From Betaproteobacteria bacterium (GTDB lineage: Bacteria; Pseudomonadota; Gammaproteobacteria; Burkholderiales; SG8-41), in the NCBI GenBank assembly GCA_947486575.1, contig CANKUB010000017.1:1-55691 (forward strand): DNA of 55,691 nt, in the 5' to 3' direction. The position numbers were made by a program, and so were the translations under genes. The notes beneath the pieces are model-generated. The model did no database searches. It was given only the letters and a program-made list of their open reading frames with translations, and was not told where the DNA came from. Below, in pieces: positions 41,182 to 49,436 of this stretch (its first letter is position 1; the number at the start of each line of letters is the position of its first letter).

Positions 41182-44100
41182 CTATTTCGCGCGCTGCCAG
41201 GCCGTAATCAGCACACGCGCAGCCCACTCTACTGCCATCTCGCGTTTGTAAGCCGCCGAGCCGCGCACATCTGCCACCGGCTGCGCCAGCGTGCGCACTG
41301 TTTGTACAGACTCGCGTATTGCCTGTTCTGATAGCGGCTTGCCGATTAAATCAACAAGATCAAGCACGATGGGTTTCCAGCCCATGCAGCCCACCACGAC
41401 GCGCGCAGCCGCGCAGTCACCCGCAACATCGAGCGTTATTTTGGCAGCCACGTTCACCGTCGGGATTTCCAATTCCCCGCGCAGCATATATTTATGGAAG
41501 GCCGAACCGGTGCGCGCATGCAAAGCATCAACCCCAATGCTCACTACCAGTTCATCTTTGGCGAAACGATTTTGAAACGCTTCGTCAAGCGCCAACGTGC
41601 GACGTCCCTGCGGGCCAGCGACGGTAACGCGCGCATGCAGTGCCAGCAACGCAATCGGCAGATCAAAGCCGCCGATCAACGGGCCAATGCTGCCGCCGAG
41701 TGTAATCATGCGTCGCAACCGCGTGTGGCCGACTGCTTCAAGTGCATCATGAATGGCTTGCCAGCCGGTTTTTACTTTTGCCTCGTCGTAAATGCGTTGC
41801 TGGTTAACGGCCGAACCGATATGCAGCGCGCTCTTTGCATCAATGCACAGATCGAGAAGCTCAGGCACGCGAGCCAGCGACACCAGTCGTTTCGCCTGTG
41901 GATAGCCCGTGCGTTCACGGCGCAGTGCGTGCGACATGCCGCCGGATACCAGCGCGCTCTCTCCTTCGGCATAAAGCGCAACGGCTTCCTCAACAGATAT
42001 CGCAACAATAAACTCAGGAATAAATGGGCGTGGCCCGGAGGGTCTACCCACCGACAGCCGTGACCACATGCCGCCTTTGGGTTCCACAGCGGGCAGCGCT
42101 ATTTCATCGGCGTACAGCTCAGGATGCAGCGCGCGATGAATTTTTTCCGAGGTGATGGGTAAGTCATGAATGCGCACACCTACGGCATCGGAGATGGCAT
42201 TGGCGATAGCTGCCGGAATGGCATCAAGACCGATTTCACCCAAACCTTTTGCGCCAAACGGGCCTGAAGGCTCATACGAATCCGCGAAAGCGACATGCAT
42301 CACCGGCAGATTCGCCGCACCCGGCAGCGGGTAATCCTTAAGTTGCGGGTCCGTAGGTTGCCCGTTCCACAGATCAAAATACTCCGTCATGGCAAAGCCG
42401 ATGCCCTGCACCATGCCGCCATGCACCTGGCCTTGCGCAGCGGCAGGATGTATCACCGTGCCGCAGTCGACCACTGCGGATATTTCATCCAGTTTGACCA
42501 TGCCGGTGCCAGGATCGACTTCAAGTTCCACGCACTGCGCGGCAAAGTTATACGAGCCCGATTCATTGCCAAAGCGGCTGTGATCCGGAAACTCGGATGG
42601 ATTGTCGAAGTTGCCCACGCCAATGATCGGTTGTCCGCCAGGCTTGTAGATGTTGGCGCGCACGATCACCGATACCGGCTTGTAGGCTGATTCCGGCCCG
42701 GCCTTTGGCCCAATCTGGCCGTTGATAATGGTGAGGTCTTCCACTGGCAGCTTGAATTGCTCGGCAGCAGCGGCCATCAATTGTTTCGATGCCTCACCCG
42801 CAGCACGCTTCACGGCATTGCCTGCTACATAGGTGACGCGGCTCGCCAGAGCGCCCAGCGCGTACGGATGCACATCCGTATCGGGGCGCGTAATATCCAC
42901 GTCTTCGTACGGCAGGCCGAGCTCTTCGGCGGCAATCTGGCGCAGCACCGTGAATGTGCCTTGGCCGATCTCGCCTTCGCCACTGATAATGGTGGCGCGG
43001 CCGTCGTCATTGATGCGCACTATCGCCGAACTGCCATCCCAGTCGCCGAAACTGCGGCGGCCATTCACATGCAGACTGCATCCCATGCCCAAGCCACGAT
43101 TTGGTTTCTTATTTTTGTGCTTGGCTTTCCAGCCGATCAGCGCCGTCGCTTTGTCGATGCACTGCTTCAACTCGCAACTGGTGATCTTGTGGTTGTGTGG
43201 CGATACGTCACCCGGCTCAACCGCGTTCACGCGCAATAAATCGGCGATGTCGATGCCGAGTTTTTCGGCGGCTAGGTCCCACGCCTGTTCCACCGCCCAG
43301 TCAGCGGAAGGATTGCCGAAGCCGCGAAACGCGCCAGTCGGCACCAGATTGGTGTAGAGCAGTTTGGAATGCGCACGCGCGTTGGGGTATTTGTACAGTG
43401 CGTCGTGGCGCACGGTGGCCGCGCCCAAAATTGCCTGCGATTTGCCGGTGTAGGCGCCATTGTCGGCCCACATTTTAATTTCTTTCGCCAGCACTTTTCC
43501 TGCCTTGCTGAACCCGAGTCGCACCCAGTAACGCATGGGCATGCGTGGGTGGCTGGCGAGAAATTCTTCTTCGCGTGTGTGAATCAGCTTCACCGGCTTG
43601 CCGGTTTTGCGTGCCAGCATCGCGCAAATCACCGAGCAATTGTCGTCGCCGGATTTGCCGCCGAAGCCACCACCGACTTCAGTTTGAATCACACGCATTT
43701 GCGATTCGGGGATGCCCAGCGCCGCCGAGTAGCGTCCGCGCGCGAGATACGGTGTTTGGGTGTTGCACCACAGTGTGTAGCGTCCATCCGAAAATTTTGC
43801 CACGCAACCGATGGTTTCCAGCGAGGTGTGCCACTGGCGCTGCGATTCCCAGGTGCCCTCGACAATGCAATCACTGGCTTTGAAACCGGCATCCACATCG
43901 CCGCGCTCGAAATTGAATTCATGGGCGATATTGCCGACGCAGTCGTCATGCACCAGTGGCGCGTTGGGTGCCATCGCCTGATTCATCGACAGCACAGCAG
44001 GCAACACTTCGTATTTAACGACGATCTTATCGATAGCCGCACGCGCAATCTCTGGTGTAGTGGCTGCAACGGCGGCCACCTCGTCGCCGACGTAACGCAC

Positions 44101-44397
44101 ACGCGCGATGCCCAGCGGATATAAATCAGGCCGGAACGCGCCCCATTTTTTGTGCGCGGTATCTTCACCGGTAATCACCGATTTCACGCCGGGCATCGCG
44201 CGCGCGGCACTCAGGTCGATGGAAACAATGCGCGCATTCGGATGCGGGCTGCGCAGCACCGCGCCGTGCAGCATGCCGGGCATCTGGATGTCGGCAACGT
44301 ACAGTGCCGCGCCGGTGACTTTGGGTATGGCGTCGGTGCGCTGCACATCTTTGCCGACGATCAGCAGTCCGGCGGTGCGTGGATCGGGCGCGTTCAT
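41182..44397 (-). CDS. Molybdenum hydroxylase: large (Mo) subunit fused to an FAD-domain-like region
   Basis: A 1071-residue protein. Residues ~10-770 are a xanthine-oxidase-family molybdopterin subunit: KVTGAALYVADIQMPGML, TEVGGGFGGKSG, the substrate loop VPTGAFRGFGNP (Arg358), and the catalytic Glu721 in GAKGLGEIG. The loop lacks the Cys of CO dehydrogenase, so a hydroxylase acting on a ring or CoA ester is likely. Residues ~800-1071 match the FAD (medium) subunit: PEFIVAISVEEAVALYAEGE, RMITLGGSIGPLIGGFDLP and FHKYMLRGELEIPTVNVAAKI. The flavin motifs are degenerate (SGGMSH for AGGTD, GGSIG for GGNI). It overlaps the 2Fe-2S subunit gene by 4 bp. Confidence 0.9.
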   Translation of the reverse strand: MNAPDPRTAGLLIVGKDVQRTDAIPKVTGAALYVADIQMPGMLHGAVLRSPHPNARIVSIDLSAARAMPGVKSVITGEDTAHKKWGAFRPDLYPLGIARVRYVGDEVAAVAATTPEIARAAIDKIVVKYEVLPAVLSMNQAMAPNAPLVHDDCVGNIAHEFNFERGDVDAGFKASDCIVEGTWESQRQWHTSLETIGCVAKFSDGRYTLWCNTQTPYLARGRYSAALGIPESQMRVIQTEVGGGFGGKSGDDNCSVICAMLARKTGKPVKLIHTREEEFLASHPRMPMRYWVRLGFSKAGKVLAKEIKMWADNGAYTGKSQAILGAATVRHDALYKYPNARAHSKLLYTNLVPTGAFRGFGNPSADWAVEQAWDLAAEKLGIDIADLLRVNAVEPGDVSPHNHKITSCELKQCIDKATALIGWKAKHKNKKPNRGLGMGCSLHVNGRRSFGDWDGSSAIVRINDDGRATIISGEGEIGQGTFTVLRQIAAEELGLPYEDVDITRPDTDVHPYALGALASRVTYVAGNAVKRAAGEASKQLMAAAAEQFKLPVEDLTIINGQIGPKAGPESAYKPVSVIVRANIYKPGGQPIIGVGNFDNPSEFPDHSRFGNESGSYNFAAQCVELEVDPGTGMVKLDEISAVVDCGTVIHPAAAQGQVHGGMVQGIGFAMTEYFDLWNGQPTDPQLKDYPLPGAANLPVMHVAFADSYEPSGPFGAKGLGEIGLDAIPAAIANAISDAVGVRIHDLPITSEKIHRALHPELYADEIALPAVEPKGGMWSRLSVGRPSGPRPFIPEFIVAISVEEAVALYAEGESALVSGGMSHALRRERTGYPQAKRLVSLARVPELLDLCIDAKSALHIGSAVNQQRIYDEAKVKTGWQAIHDALEAVGHTRLRRMITLGGSIGPLIGGFDLPIALLALHARVTVAGPQGRRTLALDEAFQNRFAKDELVVSIGVDALHARTGSAFHKYMLRGELEIPTVNVAAKITLDVAGDCAAARVVVGCMGWKPIVLDLVDLIGKPLSEQAIRESVQTVRTLAQPVADVRGSAAYKREMAVEWAARVLITAWQRAK

Positions 44398-44879
44398 GCT
44401 TTCACCTTCGCTGTCTTTTGAGCGGTGGCAATGGCTTCCCTATACGCTTCAAAAATCCGGTGGTAGCCCGTGCAGCGGCAATACACGCTATCCACGCTGG
44501 CTTTGATTTCTTCCTCCGAAGGATTGGGGTTTTTCTCCAGCAGCGAGCACGCCTGCATCACGTGCCCCGGTATGCAGATACCGCATTGCAATGCGGTCTG
44601 ATTCACAAACGCCTGCTGCACAGGGTGCAATGCATCCGCCGTTGCCAGACCTTCGACCGTGCGTATATCCGCGCCATCGCACAGTGCTGCGAGTTGCAGG
44701 CACGCAGGCGTGGGTTCGCCATCGACGAGCACAGTGCAGATGCCGCACGCGCCGATGCTGCATCCGAGTTTTGCGCCGGTGAGCTGAAAGTCCTCGCGCA
44801 ACACATCAGCCAGTAAACGGTCAGCCGTTTTAAGCGCGACTTCTACAGCGTCGCCGTTGAGTGTGAATTTTATGAGCAT
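44394..44879 (-). CDS. (2Fe-2S) small subunit of molybdenum hydroxylase
   Basis: A 161-residue two-cluster subunit. The plant-type ferredoxin cluster uses Cys40, Cys45, Cys48 and Cys60 (GCSIGACGICTVLVDG, PAC); the second cluster uses Cys99, Cys102, Cys134 and Cys136 (QCGICIPG, YCRCTGY). It passes electrons from the Mo site to FAD. All eight ligands are present and the length is normal. ATG 44879 starts MLIKFTLNGD, a usual family start, and the gene overlaps the fused large-subunit gene by an ATGA, so they are translated together. No XdhC/CoxF-type maturation gene is nearby. Confidence 0.94.
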   Translation of the reverse strand: MLIKFTLNGDAVEVALKTADRLLADVLREDFQLTGAKLGCSIGACGICTVLVDGEPTPACLQLAALCDGADIRTVEGLATADALHPVQQAFVNQTALQCGICIPGHVMQACSLLEKNPNPSEEEIKASVDSVYCRCTGYHRIFEAYREAIATAQKTAKVKA

Positions 44880-44977
44880 GTAACGCGCCTGTATCGTACC
44901 TTTTGGGAGGGCCGGATTATAAGCGGGTTGAACGGTTCCGTTTTACAATCAGTGCGTGCTACATCATCCTTGATCAA

Positions 44978-45008
44978 AATTAAAATAGTGTATAAAAACA
45001 AATACTTA
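44978..45008 (-). repeat. AT-rich dispersed element, copy 8
   Basis: On the minus strand it begins TAAGTATTTGTTTTTATA, as in copies 1 and 2. It spans the presumed start of the + strand receptor gene and encodes its basic KNKYLRL-type leader start. It is also about 100 bp upstream of the divergent 2Fe-2S gene. Confidence 0.7.
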
Positions 45009-45959
45009 CGATTAACAGAGCTGTGCGCTTCAACACTGATTGCGGGCAACGCACTGGCACAGAACTATCCATCGCGTCCGATTCGTCTGGTGGTGCCGCA
45101 AAGTGCAGGCGGTTCCACAGATCTGGTGGCGCGTCCGCTGGCGCAGCGTGTGGCCGATGCGATGAAAACTTCTGTGGTTGTCGATAATCGCCCTGGTGCG
45201 GGCAGTACCATTGGCACGGACATCGTGGCTAAAGCTCCGCCGGATGGCTACACGCTGCTCGCAGTGGCGGCGTCGTTCACCATGAGTCCGAGTCTCTACA
45301 AAAAATTGCCGTTTGATCCGGTGCATGACTTTGCGCCGATCTCATTGCTGTCGTCGCTACCCAATGTATTGGTGGTGCATCCCGCGCTGCCGGTGAAGTC
45401 TGTCAAGGATTTGCTGGCGTATGCAAAGGCGCAGCCCGGCAAACTGAATTACAGTTCCAGTGGCGTGGCTACTGGCACGCATATGTCGATGGAGCTGTTC
45501 AAGCACATGGCAGGCGTCAGCATGGCGCACATACCGTACAAAGGCGGTGCCCCCTCAGTCACCGCATTGCTGAGTAGCGAAGTGCAAGTGTGCTTTGCCA
45601 CGATTTCCACGGCGTTACCGCATGTGAAGAGTGGCAGACTGCGTGCGTTGGCGGTGTCTACTGCGCGTCGCGCCACCGCTGCACCCGACGTGCCCGCGAT
45701 TGCGGAATCAGGCGTGCCGGGTTTTGACTACGCGTCGTGGATAGGCTTGCTGGCACCGGCAAAAACCCCGGAGGCCATTGTGGCGCGATGGCACAGTGAA
45801 TCCGCGCGCGTGATGCAATTGCCTGAAATGAAAGCGCTGCTGCAGCACGAAGGCTCAGAGGCCATCGGTACCGCGCCGCAGGAATTTGGCAACACCATTC
45901 GCACCGAAGTGAATCGATGGCGGATTGTTGCCAAAGCGGCGAATATTATTGCTGATTAG
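44988..45959 (+). CDS. Bug/TctC-family periplasmic solute receptor
   Basis: About 323 residues from GTG 44988. The leader YKNKYLRLTELCASTLIAGN ends at ALAQ, with mature start NYPSRPIRLVVPQSAGGSTD. Other motifs: VVVDNRPGAGSTIGTD, PPDGYTLLAV, VSMAHIPYKGGAPSVTALLS. There is no ATG; TTG 44928, GTG 44952 and TTG 44970 are also in frame and none has a clear ribosome site, so the start is weak. The chosen start lies inside an AT-rich repeat copy, which would then supply the positively charged part of the leader. It is divergent from the molybdenum hydroxylase genes, a likely functional partner (inference). Confidence 0.88.
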   Translation: MYKNKYLRLTELCASTLIAGNALAQNYPSRPIRLVVPQSAGGSTDLVARPLAQRVADAMKTSVVVDNRPGAGSTIGTDIVAKAPPDGYTLLAVAASFTMSPSLYKKLPFDPVHDFAPISLLSSLPNVLVVHPALPVKSVKDLLAYAKAQPGKLNYSSSGVATGTHMSMELFKHMAGVSMAHIPYKGGAPSVTALLSSEVQVCFATISTALPHVKSGRLRALAVSTARRATAAPDVPAIAESGVPGFDYASWIGLLAPAKTPEAIVARWHSESARVMQLPEMKALLQHEGSEAIGTAPQEFGNTIRTEVNRWRIVAKAANIIAD

Positions 45960-46103
45960 TGAAACGATAGAAATACGCGAAGGTTCCCCAGGCTTTTTCT
46001 TGCCACAATTCATCACCGTTTTGCCATAAATCAGTCTCAGTGCGGCCATCTTGTTACGCTTAAATGCCCTTGTGCGCAGTAATGCGCGGAATCGGGAGAC
46101 GTG

Positions 46104-46913
46104 ATGAGTCGCAATCAATTTTTAATGCTGTTGGCAGGCGGGTCAGCCGCTGCTGCTGCAACACTGTGGTATGTCGCGCGCAGTCGCAGTCGTAACGTCT
46201 GGCCTACGCCGCAGAAGGTCCGCCGTGTCAGTGTCGAGGAGCGCGTCATGCAGTATGGCGCGCGGGTGGATACGCGGTTGCAGCCCGCATTTCAAAACGC
46301 TGGCGTAGCGTATCCCCCGGCAGAAGTGGCGTTGCTGGCGTTCAAAGATACGCGCGTACTGGAGCTTTACGCGCGCGGTTCTTCCGCTGACGATTGGCGG
46401 CACATCAAGACGTATGCCGTGTGTGGCGCCAGCGGCAAACCTGGCCCCAAGCTGGCCGAAGGTGATCGGCAGGTGCCGGAAGGCGTGTATCAGATTGCGT
46501 TACTCAACCCCTGCAGCCGCTTTCATTTGTCGCTCAAGTTGAATTATCCCAACGCGTTTGACCAGCGCATGGGCGCTGCAGATGGCCGAACCCATCTGGG
46601 TAGCGACATCATGATTCACGGCGGGGCTATGTCCGTGGGCTGCCTTGCCATGGGCGATCAGGTTGCAGAAGATTTGTTCATCCTGGCTGCGCGCACGGGC
46701 AAAAACAACGTGCGTGTGGTCATTGCGCCTGCCGATTTTCGACAGGAGCGCCCGCGATTGATCATGTATGAGCCGCGCTGGGTATCGATGCTGTATGCGA
46801 GTCTGCATGAGACGTTGATGCAGTTTCCGCAGAATGCTGTGAATGGAAACTATGTTTTTAGTGCCAATGGCGACAGTAAGCCCATTGCCATCCACGCTAC
46901 AACCATGCCGTAA
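46104..46913 (+). CDS. L,D-transpeptidase-like (YkuD) protein
   Basis: A 269-residue protein anchored or exported by an N-terminal hydrophobic stretch (FLMLLAGGSAAAAATLWYVA). The YkuD catalytic motif reads IMIHGGAMSVGCLAMGD, with His172 and nucleophile Cys180; DRQVPEGVYQIALLNP and HLGSDI are typical strands before it. Such enzymes cross-link peptidoglycan or attach proteins to it; this ErfK-like form lacks an obvious peptidoglycan-binding domain. ATG 46104 is preferred; GTG 46101 is adjacent. The last 64 bp overlap the 3' end of the convergent T2SF gene. Confidence 0.88.
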   Translation: MSRNQFLMLLAGGSAAAAATLWYVARSRSRNVWPTPQKVRRVSVEERVMQYGARVDTRLQPAFQNAGVAYPPAEVALLAFKDTRVLELYARGSSADDWRHIKTYAVCGASGKPGPKLAEGDRQVPEGVYQIALLNPCSRFHLSLKLNYPNAFDQRMGAADGRTHLGSDIMIHGGAMSVGCLAMGDQVAEDLFILAARTGKNNVRVVIAPADFRQERPRLIMYEPRWVSMLYASLHETLMQFPQNAVNGNYVFSANGDSKPIAIHATTMP

Positions 46914-47803
46914 GCCACGCGCGGCCTCCATGTGGCGAGCATTTTTGCGCGCTCATTGATGGCGCTGGTTTCAAACGCAACATGGCGCAGCAGCATTTCG
47001 GGTAGTGTACCGCTGGCTTCTCCCGTGTTGACGAACGCCAGCGCACGTTCGCGGCTGCCGGGTGCGCCCAGGTAGTGGCTGTCCTCAAGCGCTTGTGCGA
47101 GCGTGGCGCCGGTCTTCATGCGCGGCAACAGACGCGCGTAGTCTTGTTTGATGCTGGCGTTTTCAATGGTACTCACGGCAACCGGCAGCGCGTCGAATAC
47201 GGGCACGCCTGCTTCCAGCAGGATGGCCAGGCTTTCAAAAAAGTCGCGCACATTACGCTGCACAATCATTTTGCTTAAGCCAGGCAGACTGAGAAACGTA
47301 GCGGAAGTGGCTGATTGTGCGATGACCCATTGGCCCGCGACCACCAGCGCGCCTATCATGAGCAAGGGTTTGAACACGCCCCACAGATAGCCCGTAAACG
47401 TGATCGCGCTGCTGGCCAACTGCGGCAGCGGCGCAATCAGCAATGCGGCAACCAGCATAAACGCGGGCAGCGCCAATTGCGACTTCGTCCTGGCGATTTG
47501 CATCGCGCGTTGCGTGTATAAATCCGCCAGCCGCTGATACAGGCGCGCCGGGCTGCCTGCCGCGAGTGATGCACGCAACAACTGCGCTTCGAGGCGGGTA
47601 AAAAGTCCACTGCGTTCGCCCGCGCTGGCGGGATCGGCGCGCTTTAGCAGCCGCTGCATATTGCTCAAGCGTGGCTTTGCGGCGTCGGCGACGTTGAGCA
47701 GGGCGAATGCCCGATCGACCGGCAATCCAGCGGTTTCCATTTGCGCAAGCTGTGTAAACAGCTCGGCGCGGGCGCGAAAGCTCAGTGGCGCGAGACTTTT
47801 CAA
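46850..47803 (-). CDS. Type II secretion system F-domain (GspF/PilC-like) protein
   Basis: A 317-residue inner-membrane protein with two T2SF domains. The first (FTQLAQMETAGLPVDRAFALL) and second (FFESLAILLEAGVPVFDALP, then LAFVNTGEASGTLPEMLLRH) carry the diagnostic gly/pro-rich GxP and GExSG motifs. Membrane segments are ALPAFMLVAALLIAPLP, LLMIGALVVAGQWVI and MVVAWMAMGLLSPLA. It is a platform-protein-like component, but no ATPase, pseudopilin or secretin genes are in the window. The start is TTG 47803, without a convincing ribosome site. Its 3' end overlaps the YkuD gene by 64 bp in opposite orientation. Confidence 0.85.
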   Translation of the reverse strand: MKSLAPLSFRARAELFTQLAQMETAGLPVDRAFALLNVADAAKPRLSNMQRLLKRADPASAGERSGLFTRLEAQLLRASLAAGSPARLYQRLADLYTQRAMQIARTKSQLALPAFMLVAALLIAPLPQLASSAITFTGYLWGVFKPLLMIGALVVAGQWVIAQSATSATFLSLPGLSKMIVQRNVRDFFESLAILLEAGVPVFDALPVAVSTIENASIKQDYARLLPRMKTGATLAQALEDSHYLGAPGSRERALAFVNTGEASGTLPEMLLRHVAFETSAINERAKMLATWRPRVAYGMVVAWMAMGLLSPLALKT

Positions 47804-47812
47804 TGCTTACAC

Positions 47813-48814
47813 TTACTGCGATCCGGCCAATCCGAGCTTGCGAACCAGATCGCCCCATTTGTGCGCTTCGGATGCGATGTACTGCTGATTACTGTCGATG
47901 GATGTTGGCGGTACTGGAATCAAATCAAGGCTGGCAATGGCTTTGACGATTTCCGGCAGATTGAGTATTCGGGTCATTTCGCTGTGTAACCGGTTAATCA
48001 CAGCGCGCGGTGTGGCAGCGGGCACCGCCAACGCGTGCCACGATACCGCTTCCAGTTCCTGTCGGCCGGTGGCCTCGGCCAGCGTGGGGACTTCGGGCAG
48101 CGAGTTAAAGCGCGTCAGTGATGAAACCGCCAGCGCGCGCAGCCGCTTGTCACGAATGAATGCGCGTGACGCGCCGGCCTCGGCAAAGCCCAGTTGCACG
48201 TGGCCTGCGGCCACATCCACAATCGCCTGCGGACTGTTCTTGTAAGGCACATGCGTGATGGTCAGCCCATAGTGCTGCATGAACATTTCTGTGGCCAGAC
48301 GCGGCGCGCCGCCGGGGCCGGTGGAGCTGTAGCTCAATTGACCGGGCCGCGCCTTTGCGTACGTTGCGAGTTCCTTCACCGAGCGTACGGGCAGTGAAGG
48401 ATGCACGATGAGTACAAACGGTGATTTCAGATACACCGCAATTGGCACAAAATCCTTGATGGGATCGTACGGCAGTTGTTTGTAGGTGGTGGGATTCAAT
48501 GCCAGTGCCGCACTGGTTGCAACCAGCAGCGTATGGCCGTCGGCCGCAGCATTTTTCACGGCGCTTGCCGCGACGATGCCATTCGCGCCTGGGCGGTTGT
48601 CAAAGACGACCGGCTTGCCGAGACTTTGTGCAAGCTGTTCGCCCCAGGTGCGGGCAACGACATCCAGACCGGTTCCCGCAGCGAGCACCAGCGTGACCGT
48701 GATGGGTTTAGCGGGATATTCCTGCGCGTTACCTGGCGGTGCGCAAAACGCGCTGCCAGCTATGGCAACCGCCATCAGGCGGCGTGCGGACAACTCAGCG
48801 ACGACTGATGTCAT
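47813..48814 (-). CDS. Bug/TctC-family periplasmic solute receptor
   Basis: A 333-residue receptor with leader LSARRLMAVAIAGSAFCAPPGNAQ and mature start EYPAKPITVTLVLAAGTGLD. The first loop (LAAGTGLDVVARTWGEQ) is unlike the PPGGSTD consensus, and VVFDNRPGANGIVAASAVKN with AADGHTLLVA is also divergent; LTITHVPYKNSPQAIVDVAAG has Asn in place of Gly. ATG 48814 overlaps the last 20 bp of the VOC gene, indicating one transcript. The longer frame to 49162 overlaps the VOC gene and is a shadow. Confidence 0.9.
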   Translation of the reverse strand: MTSVVAELSARRLMAVAIAGSAFCAPPGNAQEYPAKPITVTLVLAAGTGLDVVARTWGEQLAQSLGKPVVFDNRPGANGIVAASAVKNAAADGHTLLVATSAALALNPTTYKQLPYDPIKDFVPIAVYLKSPFVLIVHPSLPVRSVKELATYAKARPGQLSYSSTGPGGAPRLATEMFMQHYGLTITHVPYKNSPQAIVDVAAGHVQLGFAEAGASRAFIRDKRLRALAVSSLTRFNSLPEVPTLAEATGRQELEAVSWHALAVPAATPRAVINRLHSEMTRILNLPEIVKAIASLDLIPVPPTSIDSNQQYIASEAHKWGDLVRKLGLAGSQ

Positions 48815-49394
48815 CGAGTGTGGTTTGAATCTTTGTGGCCAGTTGCGCGCGCCAGGTTTCCGCAAGCTCAAAATGGGGACGTGAGCGGCACAGCGTTTCG
48901 GTCTGGCGGTAAATTTCTTCATCACTGAGCGACAAGTCAAGCGGCTCGCCGCACGGTTGCGGCGTGTACCACGGGCTATCCACGTACAACTCCATGGGAT
49001 TACCCTCAATGTCGCGGATATAAATCGACCACGCGTTGCCATGATTGATGGGTGTGCCATCGTTACGGCCCGCAGCGGCGAGGCGCGCTTGTGTTTTGCG
49101 CATGTCACTAAGTGTGGCACAGTGAAATGAAATCTGGTTGATGGCAGAGCCGTGGCCACCACCCCGAAACGCGCCTTGCTCGATTTTGCCTTCGGTGCGA
49201 CCTGAGCAAAGTATGAATTGATGATGCTCTCCCGGGTCGAGCGTCATAAACACCAGATGCCTGTCACCTGGCGGCGGCACGTAGCCGCGATCCGCGATCA
49301 CCATGCCCATTACGCGCGTATAAAAATCCGCCATCGCTGCGATGTCGAAGCAGTTGATGCCGAAGTGGCCAAAGCGCAGGGATTGAGTGCTCAT
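48795..49394 (-). CDS. VOC-family (glyoxalase/extradiol dioxygenase fold) protein
   Basis: A 199-residue metalloprotein with two beta-alpha-beta-beta-beta modules: RFGHFGINCFDIAAMADFYT (metal His10 region), then QISFHCATLSDMRK and IEGNPMELYVDSPW (metal His and Glu). Length and the GNPMELYVD ending suggest an extradiol-dioxygenase-like or lyase-type member; substrate unknown. A C-terminal helical extension of ~45 residues (SLSDEEIYRQTETLCRSRPH) is beyond the core fold. The next gene downstream is a receptor overlapping by 20 bp. It is separated from the Gfo/Idh/MocA gene by an AT-rich element. Confidence 0.85.
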   Translation of the reverse strand: MSTQSLRFGHFGINCFDIAAMADFYTRVMGMVIADRGYVPPPGDRHLVFMTLDPGEHHQFILCSGRTEGKIEQGAFRGGGHGSAINQISFHCATLSDMRKTQARLAAAGRNDGTPINHGNAWSIYIRDIEGNPMELYVDSPWYTPQPCGEPLDLSLSDEEIYRQTETLCRSRPHFELAETWRAQLATKIQTTLDDISRR

Positions 49395-49405
49395 GATATC
49401 CAGTG

Positions 49406-49436
49406 TAACTTATTGATTTTATCGAAATTTAAGTTT
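49406..49436 (+). repeat. AT-rich dispersed element, copy 9
   Basis: TAACTTATTGATTTTATCGA and following bases fill the 34-bp gap between two minus-strand genes. Its tail contains the TAA stop (49429-49431) of the oxidoreductase gene. Confidence 0.7.

Noticed and set aside
43315-43345. CO dehydrogenase large subunit
   Set aside because: The active-site loop is GAFRGFG without the copper-binding Cys motif, so the enzyme belongs to the hydroxylase branch.
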